A stretch of 33,111 nt of DNA from Candidatus Cloacimonadota bacterium. GTDB lineage: Bacteria; Cloacimonadota; Cloacimonadia; Cloacimonadales; TCS61. The stretch lies in contig JAIPGP010000041.1 in assembly GCA_021735645.1 (NCBI GenBank), forward strand, positions 1-33,111, given 5' to 3'. Positions 1 to 9,244 of this stretch are shown in pieces. Both the position numbers and the translations under genes were made by a program. How positions within the stretch are numbered: the first letter of the stretch is position 1; each line of letters begins with the position of its first letter. The notes beneath the pieces are model-generated. The model worked only from the letters and a program-made list of their open reading frames with translations, had not been told where the DNA came from and made no database searches.

Positions 1-2
1 AC

Positions 3-113
3 AGAGTTTTTAAAAGTATAGAAGAAGTTGAGCAAAGGCTTGTAATCGCGTTAGTCGAATTGAATAAAGAAAAATCAAAAATGAGGAAAATGACTCATTT
101 TAATTGGATATAA
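3..113 (+). CDS. IS630-type transposase, C-terminal tail only (cut by window edge)
   Basis: Frame 3 is open from the left edge to a TAA at 111-113 and encodes 36 residues (FKSIEEVEQRL early, ending THFNWI). The pattern of an aromatic-Lys-Ser-hydrophobic-Glu-Glu stretch, an amphipathic helix, and a final Trp-Ile is what I know from the C-termini of IS630-family DDE transposases. The start and catalytic residues lie outside the window, so family assignment rests on a short tail. I could not find a terminal inverted repeat in the roughly 160 bases after the stop. It could equally be a decayed remnant. Confidence 0.5.
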   Translation, partial: RVFKSIEEVEQRLVIALVELNKEKSKMRKMTHFNWI

Positions 114-246
114 ATATAATTGATAGCGGTTTGGTATTAGACATCGAACCGGTGGGCTTCTGGCAATAAACAAACTGTTAGTGGGTCAGATTTTACTTAT
201 TTGATCAATAGTATTAAAAGCTCCTGTGTTAAATAAAAAGAAAGTG

Positions 247-260
247 AGACAAGTTTGTCT
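247..260 (-). terminator. Weak hairpin after the large sensor kinase gene
   Basis: AGACAAGTTTGTCT is a perfect inverted repeat (5-bp stem, 4-base loop) just past the stop codon of the minus-strand kinase gene. On the minus strand it is followed by a T-rich stretch (TTTCTTTTTATTT). The stem is short, so this is only a possible terminator. Confidence 0.3.
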
Positions 261-272
261 GTCAACGGTCTA

Positions 273-3200
273 TTAATTAGCTTCTATTTTTTCTGAATCT
301 GCTGTCTGTTTCGACAGCTTAAATACAAATTCTGCTCCTTCCGGTTTATTCACGAGAATCAGTCTGCCATTTAAGTGCTGCTCAATGATCAGTCGAGCTA
401 AATTTAGTCCTAAGCCGGTATTATTTAATTTACTTTTTGTAGAAATGAAAAGCTCAAATATTTTTTCCCCCAATTTTTCATCCACACCTCCGCCATTATC
501 GCTGATACTGATCAGCAATTCGCCCTGGCAGACCTGCTGCTTCACTTTCACCCAGGGTTTCTCAACCTTGCGTTCCAGCAAAATTTCAAAGGCATTAGAT
601 AATACATAATTGATAGCCTGATGAAATTCACTTCGAGCTCCATACAAAATATATGAATCTCCCTGTTCATAGATCAAATCAATCAGATTATTTTTGAACC
701 TGTTCTGATTAGAATCTATCACTTCAGACATTACATCACAGACCTCAAAATCCTCTAAAACATCATCACAGCGGTAAATAAAGCGCAGCTTATCAATTTG
801 AGATGAGAGCTCTTTCACTGTTTGCAGGCAATTTCCGATTTTCTCTTCCAGCAATTCATCGGTGAGATCATCAAAATCATTGGCATCTCCAATTGATTGC
901 ACAATGGAACCAATAGTATTCAAGGGCTGACGCCAGTTATGCCCTAAGCGGGAAATCATTTCTCCAATAGCTGCCTGGCGAGACCGCTGCTCCAGAGTGA
1001 TGTCTTTTTCCCGGAGTTCATTGACCTTTTTTTCCACTTCCCTGGTGAGATTCTTTTCTGATTCCTGCAATTCGGCTAAGGTAATCTGCAATTTCTCATC
1101 CATTTGCTTACGTTTCAATGCCGAGGCAATCTCATCGGAGACAAATTCCAGAACTTCTAAATCCCGCTGCGTATATAAATTGGGATTATCATAACTCTGC
1201 ACCACGATCACTCCGCTGATCTCAGATTTATAAACCAGCGGTGCACCCAGCCACACCTTGGAGGGTTTTCCCACCAGATCAATTTCGCCATTTGCCGTCA
1301 AAATGTCCATGTCCGCTTCATATAAAAGGGCTGCTTTCCCTTGTGCTATCACATACTTAGATAAAGTCTTACCAGCCGGATAGCATTCAATCTCATCTTC
1401 ACTATCAGCACTCAAGGGAATAGTGAGTTCATCCGTTTGGGGATTGTATAAGGCGATAAATATATTTGTGGTGTCCATCACATAGCTGAGAAGCATTCTG
1501 ATCTCTTCAAACAGTTCAGCAGTATTCTCTGTTTTATGGATAGATTGAGCTATCTGATACATAGTGTTCAGGAGTATCTCATTTCGTTTACGGTCTGTAA
1601 TATCCCAGAGATAAATGCGGGTACCTTGAAAATCACCGTTGTTATTGCGTATGATGTCCACATTAACTTCATTATAGATGATTGTCCCATCTTTACGAAT
1701 TCCTCGCAATTCATAGCGGTCTTCTTCACCCTTACCCTGTATATGCATTTGATGATAATATTTCATCTTTTCTCTGTCAGCTTCATGGATAATCTTACTG
1801 AACGGAATATAACTCAGCTCATTACGCTGGTAGCCAAATAATTCAGCAAAAGTATCATTCAGATATACAATATTACCGGCTTTATCATCAATGGCTACTC
1901 CGACTTTTGCTTTACTCACCAGATTAGTATATTGCCGGTCACGTTCCAGAACGGCAATCTCGGAACGTTTCAGTTTGCTTAAATCCGTCAATGTTCCCAC
2001 TATTTCTACAATCCTGCCATTCTCTCGCATTGGTGTATAATTCACTTCCACCAGCATAGTTTCGCCGGATTTACTCATAAATTCCAGTTTGAATGGTCCC
2101 TGATACGTGCCTTCTTTCAATGACTTACGCGTTTTTTTCAGTCCAGCCTGATTAAGTGGATTAGTTGTGAGCTTATCAACCCAGTTAGTTTGTAATTCCT
2201 CAACTGAATAGCCAAAAAGTTTCACTACCAGCTCGCTGATGTAGCTTAAGTGGAAATCCGGGGTCATCAAGAAGATCACATTAGAGCTGTGCTCAATCAC
2301 CCGGCGAATCATTTCTCCCTGTTCCCACAAGGTTTGTTCCATCACACTGCGATTATTGGCTATTTCAATCACATTGCAGACCTTCAGATAAAATTCTACC
2401 AGGTCTTCATCAAATTTATCTTTTTTTACTCCCACTAATTGCAGTAGGCCGGAAAGTTCTCCATTCTGGTGAAATGGCAAGATAGCTACGCTTTGATAAT
2501 TTAATAGTACCCACATTTTTTCATCAGAATTCAAGTCAGGAAACTTCATGATAAAATCTTTATAATCCGCGAGGTCATTTAACCAGTATTGTGAATTTCC
2601 GCTGGTTTCTTCGGAATCACGATTTTTGAGGCATTCGTGTATCATATCGGAAATTATCTCTTCTTTAACAAAATCCGGTTGTGAAATACTGCCTGGAGTT
2701 TTACTTTTCTCCATTTCCTGGAATCCACTCATTGCCTTAAAATGGAAATGATCAGACTCTACTAAACGAATACCTACTGCCCGAAACATACCAAATTCCC
2801 GAATCCATTCCACGATCTCCTGATAAACCTGCTCAATATTCTGACTGCTGTTCAGCAGTTCAAGTAACTCGATCAAAAAGCTCTGATACTGTCGGATTCT
2901 GGCTTCCCGCCACTGATACCGTTTCTCCAGTTGTATTCGCTCGACTAAAGGTACCAGGCGCTCCAGATTATCCTTTCGTAAATAATCACGTACTCCCAGA
3001 TTCACTGCCTGTAAAACTACTTCTTCATCCAGAAATCCAGATACGAGTACAAATGGTATATCAATGTCTAATTCCTGTAATTGCTCCAAGGCTTGTAATC
3101 CGTTGTAATCCGGCATCTTATAATCAGATAAGATCAAATCCCAACCCTGAAAATGCAATGCTGATAAATAGGCTGCTTCTGAACTGACAGTCTCACATCT

Positions 3201-3338
3201 GATACCCTGCCAGCGGCGCTGCAATTCTCTCTCCATAAGAAGAGCATCTGTGCGGCTGTCTTCTAAAATCAATACCTGTAGATTTTTAGCGTCTTCGTTA
3301 CCTATTTTGGACGGTTTCGCCCCTTGCTTATCGAGCAT
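273..3338 (-). CDS. REC-GAF-PAS-PAS-GAF histidine kinase
   Basis: 1021-residue cytoplasmic signalling kinase with no membrane segment. An N-terminal receiver domain spans about residues 20-135 (acidic E26/D27, phospho-acceptor D72, K122). A GAF-like region lies at about 150-335, two PAS domains at about 337-585 (the second begins after VLERDRQYTNLV), and a second GAF at about 590-755. A coiled coil then leads into a dimerisation helix with the H-box GHNWRQPLN (His800), of the 'HQWRQPLN' kinase subtype. The ATPase domain shows an N-box (SNAFEIL), DNGGGV and GLGLNLAR. The ATG is preceded by GGGAG about 8 bases upstream. The receiver at the N-terminus means it can be controlled by an upstream kinase as well as by ligands of its sensor domains. 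It is transcribed alone; its signal and target are not visible. Confidence 0.93.
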   Translation of the reverse strand: MLDKQGAKPSKIGNEDAKNLQVLILEDSRTDALLMERELQRRWQGIRCETVSSEAAYLSALHFQGWDLILSDYKMPDYNGLQALEQLQELDIDIPFVLVSGFLDEEVVLQAVNLGVRDYLRKDNLERLVPLVERIQLEKRYQWREARIRQYQSFLIELLELLNSSQNIEQVYQEIVEWIREFGMFRAVGIRLVESDHFHFKAMSGFQEMEKSKTPGSISQPDFVKEEIISDMIHECLKNRDSEETSGNSQYWLNDLADYKDFIMKFPDLNSDEKMWVLLNYQSVAILPFHQNGELSGLLQLVGVKKDKFDEDLVEFYLKVCNVIEIANNRSVMEQTLWEQGEMIRRVIEHSSNVIFLMTPDFHLSYISELVVKLFGYSVEELQTNWVDKLTTNPLNQAGLKKTRKSLKEGTYQGPFKLEFMSKSGETMLVEVNYTPMRENGRIVEIVGTLTDLSKLKRSEIAVLERDRQYTNLVSKAKVGVAIDDKAGNIVYLNDTFAELFGYQRNELSYIPFSKIIHEADREKMKYYHQMHIQGKGEEDRYELRGIRKDGTIIYNEVNVDIIRNNNGDFQGTRIYLWDITDRKRNEILLNTMYQIAQSIHKTENTAELFEEIRMLLSYVMDTTNIFIALYNPQTDELTIPLSADSEDEIECYPAGKTLSKYVIAQGKAALLYEADMDILTANGEIDLVGKPSKVWLGAPLVYKSEISGVIVVQSYDNPNLYTQRDLEVLEFVSDEIASALKRKQMDEKLQITLAELQESEKNLTREVEKKVNELREKDITLEQRSRQAAIGEMISRLGHNWRQPLNTIGSIVQSIGDANDFDDLTDELLEEKIGNCLQTVKELSSQIDKLRFIYRCDDVLEDFEVCDVMSEVIDSNQNRFKNNLIDLIYEQGDSYILYGARSEFHQAINYVLSNAFEILLERKVEKPWVKVKQQVCQGELLISISDNGGGVDEKLGEKIFELFISTKSKLNNTGLGLNLARLIIEQHLNGRLILVNKPEGAEFVFKLSKQTADSEKIEAN

Positions 3339-3787
3339 TTTTTATCTCCCAGATACTTGCTGTCAGCAAACGTCAGGCAGATTCCAGTTTCTTTGGGTTA
3401 ATGATTCTATAAATTGTTAGCGGAAAAAATTTATCTTAATCTCCCTTTTATATCCCAATATCTCATAATCCTGACCTCACCGCTTATTCTCTTCAAATAT
3501 CATAATTCTCCACGTAGAATTATACCCACACTTAACCATTTAATTTTTTCTAATCTTCGAATTTATTTATGACGTGTCAAGTTTTTAATTTTTAAACTAA
3601 AATTATAATCATAGGAAAAGGTTAAATCTGTCATTATACAAAACCAGTGAATGTTCTTGCCTCATCGTAATGTTTGAGTTTAACATGTCGGATTAAGTTG
3701 AATTAAACAGGTTAGTTATAATGTTCTAATCCTGAATCATGGAATGTGGCATCATTGCTCAAATCTAAAAAGGCAACTTATATATTT
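3339..3787. other. Intergenic region, no gene seen
   Basis: About 450 bases of A+T-rich DNA between the start of the large kinase gene and the stop of the membrane-protein gene, both on the minus strand. It should hold the promoter of the kinase and the end of the XRE operon transcript. I see no credible open frame, tRNA or strong terminator. The only ordered element is the 8-bp inverted repeat at 3502-3523. A TGAC-GT-GTCA motif at 3570-3579 resembles the boxes upstream of the XRE gene but has a two-base insert. Confidence 0.6.
3502..3523. repeat. Perfect 8-bp inverted repeat, 6-base loop
   Basis: ATAATTCT, then CCACGT, then AGAATTAT. It sits about 165 bases upstream of the large kinase start codon. 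No T-run follows on either strand, so an operator or a transcript-leader hairpin is more likely than a terminator. No regulator can be named. Confidence 0.5.
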
Positions 3788-4144
3788 TTACTCCTCGTCG
3801 TCATCTTCATGATCTGAGCGGAAAATGTATATTCCGGAAGCTCCATGAGTGATCAGAAAAGACAATACAGCAAATTGCAGCCAGTTTCTGCCAATATTTA
3901 TCTGTCCGAAATTGCTGCCGGAAAAATAATAAAGCAGGATAAGAACCATGAGCAGCATGCTGAGTGTGAGGGTATCCGCCTGGTGCAGCAGTAATAATTC
4001 GCGTTCATCAAAATTCTTAATCTTAAAGAAAAACGGATATGCCGCCAGCAGGAAAAATCCCCAGAATCCCACCATCCCGAATAAATAGGTGGCAAGTAAG
4101 ATCACAATCCCAACTATTATCTCAAAGAAAAACTGCTTAATCAT
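3788..4144 (-). CDS. Small four-helix membrane protein, partner of the XRE regulator
   Basis: 118 residues with four hydrophobic stretches, at about 5-22, 25-41, 58-76 and 86-106. A short hydrophilic loop (NFDERELLLLHQAD, 44-57) separates the first and second pairs, and the tail is very acidic (DHEDDDEE). The DERE loop and four-helix layout recall small DUF2178-like membrane proteins that are often encoded beside short XRE regulators; that link is inference. The gene overlaps the end of the XRE gene by 8 bases (ATGATTAA), and its ribosome binding site AAGGAGG lies inside the last XRE codons, so the two are translationally coupled. Function unknown; it may sense or export a membrane-active signal that the regulator responds to. 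Confidence 0.8.
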   Translation of the reverse strand: MIKQFFFEIIVGIVILLATYLFGMVGFWGFFLLAAYPFFFKIKNFDERELLLLHQADTLTLSMLLMVLILLYYFSGSNFGQINIGRNWLQFAVLSFLITHGASGIYIFRSDHEDDDEE

Positions 4145-4379
4145 CTTCTTTATCCTCCTTGACCAGTTTGAAAATATCCTCGATTCGGCACCTGAATTCT
4201 CTCGCTATCTTCATTGCCAGAAAGACGGAAGGATTAAACTTCCCTTTTTCAATAGCGATAATGGTCTGCCGGGATACTCCCACTTTATCGGCAAGGGTCG
4301 CCTGAGTCATTTCTCCGGTATGAAAACGGTGAACTCTCATGTTATTTATCAGCTTAAATTCTTTCTTTTTCTTCTCCAT
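4137..4379 (-). CDS. Short XRE-family (Cro/CI-type) DNA-binding regulator
   Basis: 80 residues, almost entirely one helix-turn-helix domain at about 10-70: MTQATLADKVGVSRQT, then IEKGKFNPSVFLAMKIAREF. Q26, the VSRQT recognition-helix start and the 'I-E-x-G-x-x-x-P' turn are classical for the family. There is no ligand or dimerisation domain, as in YozG-type mini regulators. A highly basic start (MEKKKKEFK) precedes the fold. The ribosome binding site AAGGGGAG is close to the ATG. It is the first gene of a two-gene operon with the membrane protein and lies behind a good promoter and two identical palindromes (4447-4499). It probably regulates its own operon; other targets cannot be read from here. 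Confidence 0.9.
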   Translation of the reverse strand: MEKKKKEFKLINNMRVHRFHTGEMTQATLADKVGVSRQTIIAIEKGKFNPSVFLAMKIAREFRCRIEDIFKLVKEDKEDD

Positions 4380-4403
4380 TCACTCCCCTTTGACGACAGC
4401 ACC

Positions 4404-4432
4404 TATGTAAACTGGTATATATTTCTTGTCAA
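4404..4432 (-). promoter_or_regulatory. Likely sigma-70-type promoter of the XRE operon
   Basis: On the minus strand, TTGACA (4427-4432) is followed by exactly 17 bases and TACATA (4404-4409). The -35 is perfect and the -10 is weak (3 of 6). The expected start point, near 4397, gives a short leader before the ATG at 4379. A weak -10 with upstream palindromes would fit an activated promoter. Confidence 0.6.
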
Positions 4433-4446
4433 GATTAATATACCCA

Positions 4447-4499
4447 CTGACGTCAGATTTTCACATTTGCAATTTATTTATCTATTTTCCTGACGTCAA
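4447..4499. promoter_or_regulatory. Twin TGACGTCA palindromes upstream of the XRE operon
   Basis: CTGACGTCAG at 4447-4456 and CTGACGTCAA at 4490-4499 share the perfect palindrome TGACGTCA. The centres are 43 bases apart, close to four helical turns, so both face the same side of the DNA. The nearer one lies about 16 bases upstream of the -35 box. Spacing and symmetry suggest a dimeric regulator binding twice, perhaps the XRE protein itself. This is inference from sequence only. Confidence 0.55.
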
Positions 4500-5009
4500 T
4501 TTATTAATTGCAGACACTTATCCTTTCTTAAGCAAACACTAGCTTCCTGCATCTACCAAGTTCAATTTGCTTACATCATTTGCGAATTTACCCGAAGGGA
4601 GCTTTCTCGTCAAACACACAATCGTGATCATAGAACAACGGTATAAATTTCAGGCATAAGGCAGGTTAAAAAGCAGCTGCAGGATGTGGGTGAGTTATCT
4701 AGGTGCAGAGATTACTATTTTATAGGTGATTTCGGGGGAGAATCAGTAAATCAGCTTTTTGGAATGAGATAATTTTCTGATAGTAACTTAAAATTCCAAA
4801 AATAGTGGTAAAATGTGATAAATTAGTAAAATCCAGACAGAACGTAGCAAATATAAAGAAATCAGGTAAATAATATTATATTCATAGAAGCATATAACCT
4901 GAGACTGTTCAATCTTATAATTTGAAGTTCAGAACTGATTTAATTTATCTTGACAACATAAGTCAGGTAAGCAGAAAAAAAACAATAGTAGTTAGGATCA
5001 GGGGATTAA
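4500..5009. other. Intergenic region between divergent XRE operon and cheR cluster
   Basis: About 510 bases, A+T-rich, without a credible gene, tRNA or terminator. It lies between two divergently transcribed units and so should carry the promoter of the cheR cluster. A TTGACA at 4950-4955 has no acceptable -10 at normal spacing, so I do not call a promoter. An AGGGG-like ribosome binding site precedes the cheR ATG. Confidence 0.6.
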
Positions 5010-5825
5010 ATGAAAGAGAATATCGGCAAGATATTGAACTTGTTACGTCAGGAGAGTGATTATGATTTTTTGGGTTGTTCACCAGAAATGATAAATCGTC
5101 GGATCGAGATGAGGATAACTGCAACTGGAACAGCAAATATGGAGACTTATTACAGTTACATTGAATCTCATCCAGAAGAGTGTGAGCTATTAATGCAGTC
5201 ACTCACGATCAAGGTCAGCAGTTTTTTTCGTAATCCGCTAGATTTTGAGATCATCAACCGCGTGATAGGTTATTTGATGCAGAATAAAGCGGAGCAAAAA
5301 GAGCCATTGCGAATCTGGTCAGCGGGTTGTGCTTCTGGAGAGGAGCCTTATAGTATGGCAATTCTTGTAGCTGAGCTAATGTCTTTGACACCATGTGCAG
5401 TAGAAATCTTTGCCACTGATATAGATTCTGAAGTGTTGGAAAGAGCTCGTCAGGGGATATATAAAACAGATTCTCTGAAAGAAGTGAAGTATGGTTTATT
5501 GAACAAGTATTTTATTACTCATGAAGACAGATTTGAATTGCAGCCCAGCATCCGAGAGATAGTAAATTTTTCGTTTCACGACCAGTTGAGTAATATAAAA
5601 GTGCCTTCTATGAGTATTTATGGTAATTTTGATATCGTATTGTGCCGCAATGTGATGATATATTATAACAGCAGGTATCAGGTCAAGATGCAGCAGCGTC
5701 TTTATGATTCTTTGAATCTGGGCGGATATTTGATGTTGGGAGAAGCCGAAAGCATATTGGAAAGATATCAAGGCAGTATGAAGCAGGTGGCACCATTGAG
5801 TAAAATATATCGAAAGAATGGTTGA
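5010..5825 (+). CDS. cheR: CheR-type protein-glutamate O-methyltransferase
   Basis: 271 residues, the usual length. CheR uses S-adenosylmethionine to methylate glutamate side chains, classically on chemoreceptors. The N-terminal helical domain (about 1-75) has the typical MINRRIEMRI helix. The catalytic domain shows the AdoMet-binding motif WSAGCASGEEPYS (103-115), FATDID (134-139), and LCRNVMIYYN (211-220). A GGGG-type ribosome binding site sits just before the ATG. The hybrid kinase gene follows after 24 bases, so they are probably cotranscribed. No receptor, CheA, CheW or CheB is adjacent, which suggests the enzyme modifies a partner in this kinase pathway rather than a classical chemotaxis array. 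Confidence 0.93.
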   Translation: MKENIGKILNLLRQESDYDFLGCSPEMINRRIEMRITATGTANMETYYSYIESHPEECELLMQSLTIKVSSFFRNPLDFEIINRVIGYLMQNKAEQKEPLRIWSAGCASGEEPYSMAILVAELMSLTPCAVEIFATDIDSEVLERARQGIYKTDSLKEVKYGLLNKYFITHEDRFELQPSIREIVNFSFHDQLSNIKVPSMSIYGNFDIVLCRNVMIYYNSRYQVKMQQRLYDSLNLGGYLMLGEAESILERYQGSMKQVAPLSKIYRKNG

Positions 5826-5849
5826 GAGTATTACAAGGGAGAATAAGAA

Positions 5850-8800
5850 ATGAATAATAAATTTCGTAAGATCAAAAATAAACTGGCGTTCTGGTTTTTG
5901 CTGATTGCTCTTGTTCCGATGGTTTTTACTGCCATCTTCACCTACATTGAGCAGACATCAGAACTGAAAAAGGAAAGCTATGCCAAACTGGAAGCAATCC
6001 GTGATCTGAAAGTTCTCCAACTGACGAATTGGCTGGCGGAACGGAGCCGAGATTTGCTGGTAATAGCCAATGACATTAAATTAACTGATCTGGAAAGAGT
6101 CACGGGAGATGACCATAATGGAGCGTTAAATCCTGAGATAATAGTTGAAGCTCGAGAAATACTGCAGTATTATAAGGAGAATTTTCCTGATTATAACGAG
6201 ATATTAATCATGCATCCCGAAACCGGCAAAGTGGTAATTTCTACGGAAATGGACCATGAAGGAGCAGATAAATCCAGGAATGCTTATTTTACCAAGCCCC
6301 TAAAATCGCGTTCACTTGAAATCAAAGACATCTATTATTCTGAGGAAGTAAATAAATATTCCATGGCTTTTTCTGTCCCGGTTCTGTGCAGGCAACATAA
6401 TGGCGAGCATCTGGTGGGAATATTAGCAGTACGGGTTAATCTGGACTATTCTTTGTATGAGGTATTGCAGAACCGGATAGGATTAGGTGAGAGTGGTGAA
6501 ACTTTGATAGTGAATAAAGATCAGGTGGCATTGAATAAATTGCGCTGGTATGATAATGCCCAGCTTCTGCTGCACATTGATGCTGAGCCTGCCAGACAGG
6601 CGGCAATAGGAAATAAGGGAATAATCGAGGCAAAAGATTATCGGGGTGAAAAAGTGCTGGCTGCCTATACACATATACCTGCCACGGGCTGGGGATTTGT
6701 CTGTAAGCAGGATATGCGGGAGATCAAGAGACCTATACACAAGCTATTTATGGAATTTCTTCTGCTGATAGGGTTGACCTCACTAGTGATAGTGGTTTCC
6801 AGTTTTTTAATCAGTAGAACGATATCAGAGCCCTTAGTATCTTTAAAGAGAATGGCAGCAAAAATCGAACAAGGTGATTACAGTGTCCGCAATAATGTAG
6901 TCACTCACGATGAAATAGGTTCGCTGGCAAAGTCTGTGAATGTGATGGCAGCGGCTATTGAGTCGCAGGTGCTGGTTCAGAAAGGGGTGAGTCTGATCTC
7001 AGGAGAAATGATCGGCAAATCCAGCCAGAAGGAATATGCGGAAGGATTGCTGCAGATATTAATGGAAATAACCGATTCTGTCATGGGTGCTTTTTATGTT
7101 TTGAATGAAAATATCCAGATGTTTGAGCACAAGCTGTCGATAGGGGTAAATAGTGATTTAAGAGTATCATTTGATGCCCAGCAGCCGGAAGGTGAATTTG
7201 GCACAGCAATATCTGCCGGCAGAATTTATCATTTCAAGAATATAGCTAAAGATAGTATATTTGAGTATCTCACAGTAGCAGGCAGTCTGAAGCCCAGGGA
7301 AATAATCACGATTCCGGTTCTTTCAAGTCATAAGGTAGTGGCGTTAATTTCTTTGGCAGCTATTCACAACTATACAGACGAATGTCTGGACAGTTTAAAT
7401 ATGTCCTGGAATGCCATAAATCTGTCTTATTCCAATATATTGCACAGCGAGAAAACAAGTATGCTTGCCCAGAGTCTATCATACAGTAATACAAAGCTCG
7501 AAGCTCAGAAAGAGGAGCTGGAAGCACAAGCACTGGAACTAAAAAATCAGGCAGAGGAGTTGCAGGAGAATGCCACGGAATTGCGGGAGCAAAATCAGGA
7601 GCTGGAAGTACAGAAGCAGCAGGTGCTTCAATCAACGAGACTGAAGAGTGAATTTCTCTCTAACATGAGCCACGAATTACGTACTCCACTTAATTCTGTG
7701 CTGGCATTATCGGAATTATTACAGCAGCAGACAAAAGAGAAGCTGAACAGTGAAGAGCAGAAATATCTGGCGATCATTGAGCGTAATGGCAGACGGCTTT
7801 TGGAGCAGATCAATGATATTCTTGATCTTTCCAAGATCGAAGCAGGGAAGGTGGATTTAATTTATTCAAAAGTTTCTGTTAATACGGTGCTGGAAAATAT
7901 CTGTGACCTGATGAAGCCGCTGGCTGACCAGAAAGAAACAGAAATCAGGCTGGAATTATTTGAGACTCAGCTGGAAATAGAAACAGATGAAAAGAGGCTT
8001 TATCAGATACTCCAGAACATTATCGGTAATGCGGTTAAATTTACTGAAACCGGCTATGTGCATGTTTCTGCCGGAGTAGAAGATCATAAAGTGAAAATTA
8101 TGATCAAAGATACCGGAATAGGTATTGCACCCGAGAATCTGGCATATATTTTTGAAGAATTCCGGCAGATAGACGGCAGTAATTCGCGGAATTATGAAGG
8201 AACTGGACTGGGGCTGGCAATATCCAGTAAGCTGGTAAAACTGCTGGGCGGATATATCGAAGTGGACAGTGAATTGGGTATGGGAACTACATTCACCGTG
8301 ATGATTCCGGTGCAAGGTTCTGGAGATATCAAAGAGGTATTTTATAAATATGAAATGCCGCTTGAATTGAAGGAAATTGATGATTCTGAAGAAACTGCAG
8401 CAACCAGGTTGCTGGTAGTGGAAGACAATGAATCTGTCATAATCCAGATGAGCAATCTGCTGGAACGCAAAGGCTACATAGTGGCAATTGCCAGAAATGG
8501 CAGAGAAGCTTTGGAATATGTGCAGCATACTATCCCGGACGGCATCATACTTGATCTAATGATGCCGGAAATAGATGGCTTTGAGGTGCTGGAAAAGATT
8601 AGAAGCACAAAGGTTACTCAGCATCTGCCGGTTTTGATACTAACTGCCAAAGACCTTGATAAAAACGATATGGCAAGACTAAGCGAGAATAATGTACAGC
8701 AGCTTGTGCATAAGGATGATATTGATCTGAAAGGTTTATTGTACAAGATAAATTTGATGCTGCATCATCAGTTTGAATCGGCAATCACCCGTTCGACTCA

Positions 8801-9215
8801 AGACTCACGATTCACAACTCACAAAAGGGAAAAGGAAATTCCTGATTCAGCAGCTAAACCCCGCATTCTGGTCATAGAGGATAATCTTGATAGTATGGTA
8901 ACTATGCAGGCGATAATTCCTGATAAATACACGGTCATTAAGGCATTGGATGGAATAACTGGATTGCAGATCGCCGTCACTCAGATACCTGATTTGATTC
9001 TGCTGGATATTAATTTGCCGCGCATGAGCGGAATAGAACTTTTAGGTATGCTCAAAAAAGCTGAGGAAACTGCTCATATTCCTATTATTGCCGTAACTGG
9101 CAGGGCTGGTGATGATGATGAAGAGGAATTACTGGCAGCAGGCTGTGATGATTATCTGGCAAAACCTATTGAGTCAGTGCTTTTACTAAGAAAAATAACC
9201 AAGTGGATTAAATAA
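5850..9215 (+). CDS. Membrane-bound hybrid histidine kinase (dCache-HAMP-GAF-kinase-REC-REC)
   Basis: 1121 residues. TM helix 1 lies at about 12-33, a periplasmic dCache-like sensor at about 35-295, TM helix 2 at about 298-321 and HAMP at about 320-372. A GAF-like domain spans about 395-530, and a Gln/Glu-rich heptad coiled coil about 537-595. The HisKA H-box is SHELRTPLN (His608). The ATPase has an N-box near 721, DTGIGI (754) and GTGLGLA (784). Two receivers follow, with phospho-acceptors D902 (LDLMMPEIDG) and D1053 (LDINLP). Double receivers allow a phosphorelay or branching. The linker between them carries a Thr/Ser/Arg-rich patch encoded by repeat DNA (8795-8823). The gene lies between cheR and a REC-PAS gene with short gaps, so its likely partners are those two products. 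The periplasmic ligand is unknown. Confidence 0.95.
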   Translation: MNNKFRKIKNKLAFWFLLIALVPMVFTAIFTYIEQTSELKKESYAKLEAIRDLKVLQLTNWLAERSRDLLVIANDIKLTDLERVTGDDHNGALNPEIIVEAREILQYYKENFPDYNEILIMHPETGKVVISTEMDHEGADKSRNAYFTKPLKSRSLEIKDIYYSEEVNKYSMAFSVPVLCRQHNGEHLVGILAVRVNLDYSLYEVLQNRIGLGESGETLIVNKDQVALNKLRWYDNAQLLLHIDAEPARQAAIGNKGIIEAKDYRGEKVLAAYTHIPATGWGFVCKQDMREIKRPIHKLFMEFLLLIGLTSLVIVVSSFLISRTISEPLVSLKRMAAKIEQGDYSVRNNVVTHDEIGSLAKSVNVMAAAIESQVLVQKGVSLISGEMIGKSSQKEYAEGLLQILMEITDSVMGAFYVLNENIQMFEHKLSIGVNSDLRVSFDAQQPEGEFGTAISAGRIYHFKNIAKDSIFEYLTVAGSLKPREIITIPVLSSHKVVALISLAAIHNYTDECLDSLNMSWNAINLSYSNILHSEKTSMLAQSLSYSNTKLEAQKEELEAQALELKNQAEELQENATELREQNQELEVQKQQVLQSTRLKSEFLSNMSHELRTPLNSVLALSELLQQQTKEKLNSEEQKYLAIIERNGRRLLEQINDILDLSKIEAGKVDLIYSKVSVNTVLENICDLMKPLADQKETEIRLELFETQLEIETDEKRLYQILQNIIGNAVKFTETGYVHVSAGVEDHKVKIMIKDTGIGIAPENLAYIFEEFRQIDGSNSRNYEGTGLGLAISSKLVKLLGGYIEVDSELGMGTTFTVMIPVQGSGDIKEVFYKYEMPLELKEIDDSEETAATRLLVVEDNESVIIQMSNLLERKGYIVAIARNGREALEYVQHTIPDGIILDLMMPEIDGFEVLEKIRSTKVTQHLPVLILTAKDLDKNDMARLSENNVQQLVHKDDIDLKGLLYKINLMLHHQFESAITRSTQDSRFTTHKREKEIPDSAAKPRILVIEDNLDSMVTMQAIIPDKYTVIKALDGITGLQIAVTQIPDLILLDINLPRMSGIELLGMLKKAEETAHIPIIAVTGRAGDDDEEELLAAGCDDYLAKPIESVLLLRKITKWIK
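8795..8823 (+). repeat. Repeat-word insertion within kinase coding sequence
   Basis: Within the inter-receiver linker the DNA reads as a run of related words: GACTCA, AGACTCACG, ATTCACAACTCAC. Similar words (CACTGTTCAC, CACGATTAACGACTCA) fill the intergenic region near 27254-27300. The reading frame is kept, and the patch encodes a short Ser/Thr/Arg/Gln-rich linker. Confidence 0.5.
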
Positions 9216-9244
9216 AGAATTATTATTGTATATGGGAGGGAATA

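Noticed and set aside
4089-4493. 134-residue plus-strand frame opposite the XRE gene
   Set aside because: It is antisense to two well-supported coupled genes and has no family signature.
4500-5009. Possible tRNA or small RNA gene in the gap before cheR
   Set aside because: No cloverleaf, CCA end, T-loop GTTCRA box or strong terminator could be found.
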